The notes beneath the pieces are model-generated. The model had not been told where the DNA came from. It made no database searches and saw only the letters and a program-made list of their open reading frames with translations. Source: Deltaproteobacteria bacterium (GTDB lineage Bacteria; Desulfobacterota; DAOWNY01). Taken from it: DNA of 5,369 nucleotides. Made by a program: the position numbers and the translations under genes. Below are positions 5,341 through 5,369 of this stretch, one piece after another. Each line of letters begins with the position of its first letter. Position 1 is the first letter of the stretch. Where the stretch lies: positions 1 through 5,369 of the forward strand of contig DAOWNY010000131.1 in NCBI GenBank assembly GCA_030642325.1. The letters are read 5' to 3'.

Positions 5341-5353
5341 CTCTATTTTAGAG
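5341..5353. promoter_or_regulatory. Short dyad upstream of the kinase gene
   Basis: CTCTA-TTT-TAGAG is a perfect 5-bp inverted repeat 13-25 bases upstream of the kinase ATG, just beyond its ribosome binding site. It could be an operator half-site pair or a small leader hairpin. It is short enough to be chance, and no promoter boxes can be assigned in the 41 bases available. Confidence 0.2.
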
Positions 5354-5369
5354 CAAATTCCACCCGAAA

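Noticed and set aside
5329..5369. Possible sigma-54 promoter upstream of the kinase (TGGAATTTGC)
   Set aside because: The GG and GC pairs are only 5 bases apart instead of the 10 required, so it does not fit the -24/-12 pattern.

Overview
The window looks like a signalling locus from a Gram-negative bacterium of moderate GC content. The gene style (a REC-first histidine kinase, stand-alone Hpt proteins, a RsbW-like ATPase of the 'EHGN' type) and the palindromic and heptamer repeats between genes suggest a member of the Desulfobacterota (former Deltaproteobacteria). That placement is inference from style only; the window contains no rRNA or other marker gene. All six genes I accept lie on the minus strand, so transcription runs from the right end to the left.

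Layout from right to left. At 5328-4204 is a REC-HisKA-HATPase kinase. After an 87-base gap comes a histidine phosphotransfer (Hpt) protein at 4116-3697. A 150-base gap holds a good sigma-70-type promoter. Then follows a tightly packed trio: a REC-PP2C phosphatase (3546-2359, GTG start), a RsbW-like serine kinase (2355-1864) and a second Hpt protein (1861-1535), with gaps of only 3 and 2 bases. A strong intrinsic terminator (1520-1468) closes this operon. About 900 bases without a convincing gene follow. They hold a 168-bp miniature element with IS66-like ends and a perfect 8-bp target duplication (668-835), a hairpin repeat (1085-1112) and other dyads. A STAS-domain antagonist gene (562-251) comes next. 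The left end carries a weak terminator-like hairpin and a tandem 7-bp repeat.

Taken together the genes look like a phosphorelay feeding a partner-switching module. The kinase and one or both Hpt proteins would set the phosphorylation of the REC domain on the PP2C phosphatase. That phosphatase and the RsbW-like kinase would act in opposite directions on Ser54 of the STAS protein, whose state would decide which partner is bound. The arrangement recalls the HptB-HsbR-HsbA system of Pseudomonas aeruginosa. Here the phosphatase and kinase that are fused in HsbR are separate genes, a second Hpt is present, and the STAS gene sits in its own transcription unit beyond a terminator and a transposon relic. 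No sigma factor, anti-sigma target or c-di-GMP enzyme is in the window, so the output is unknown.
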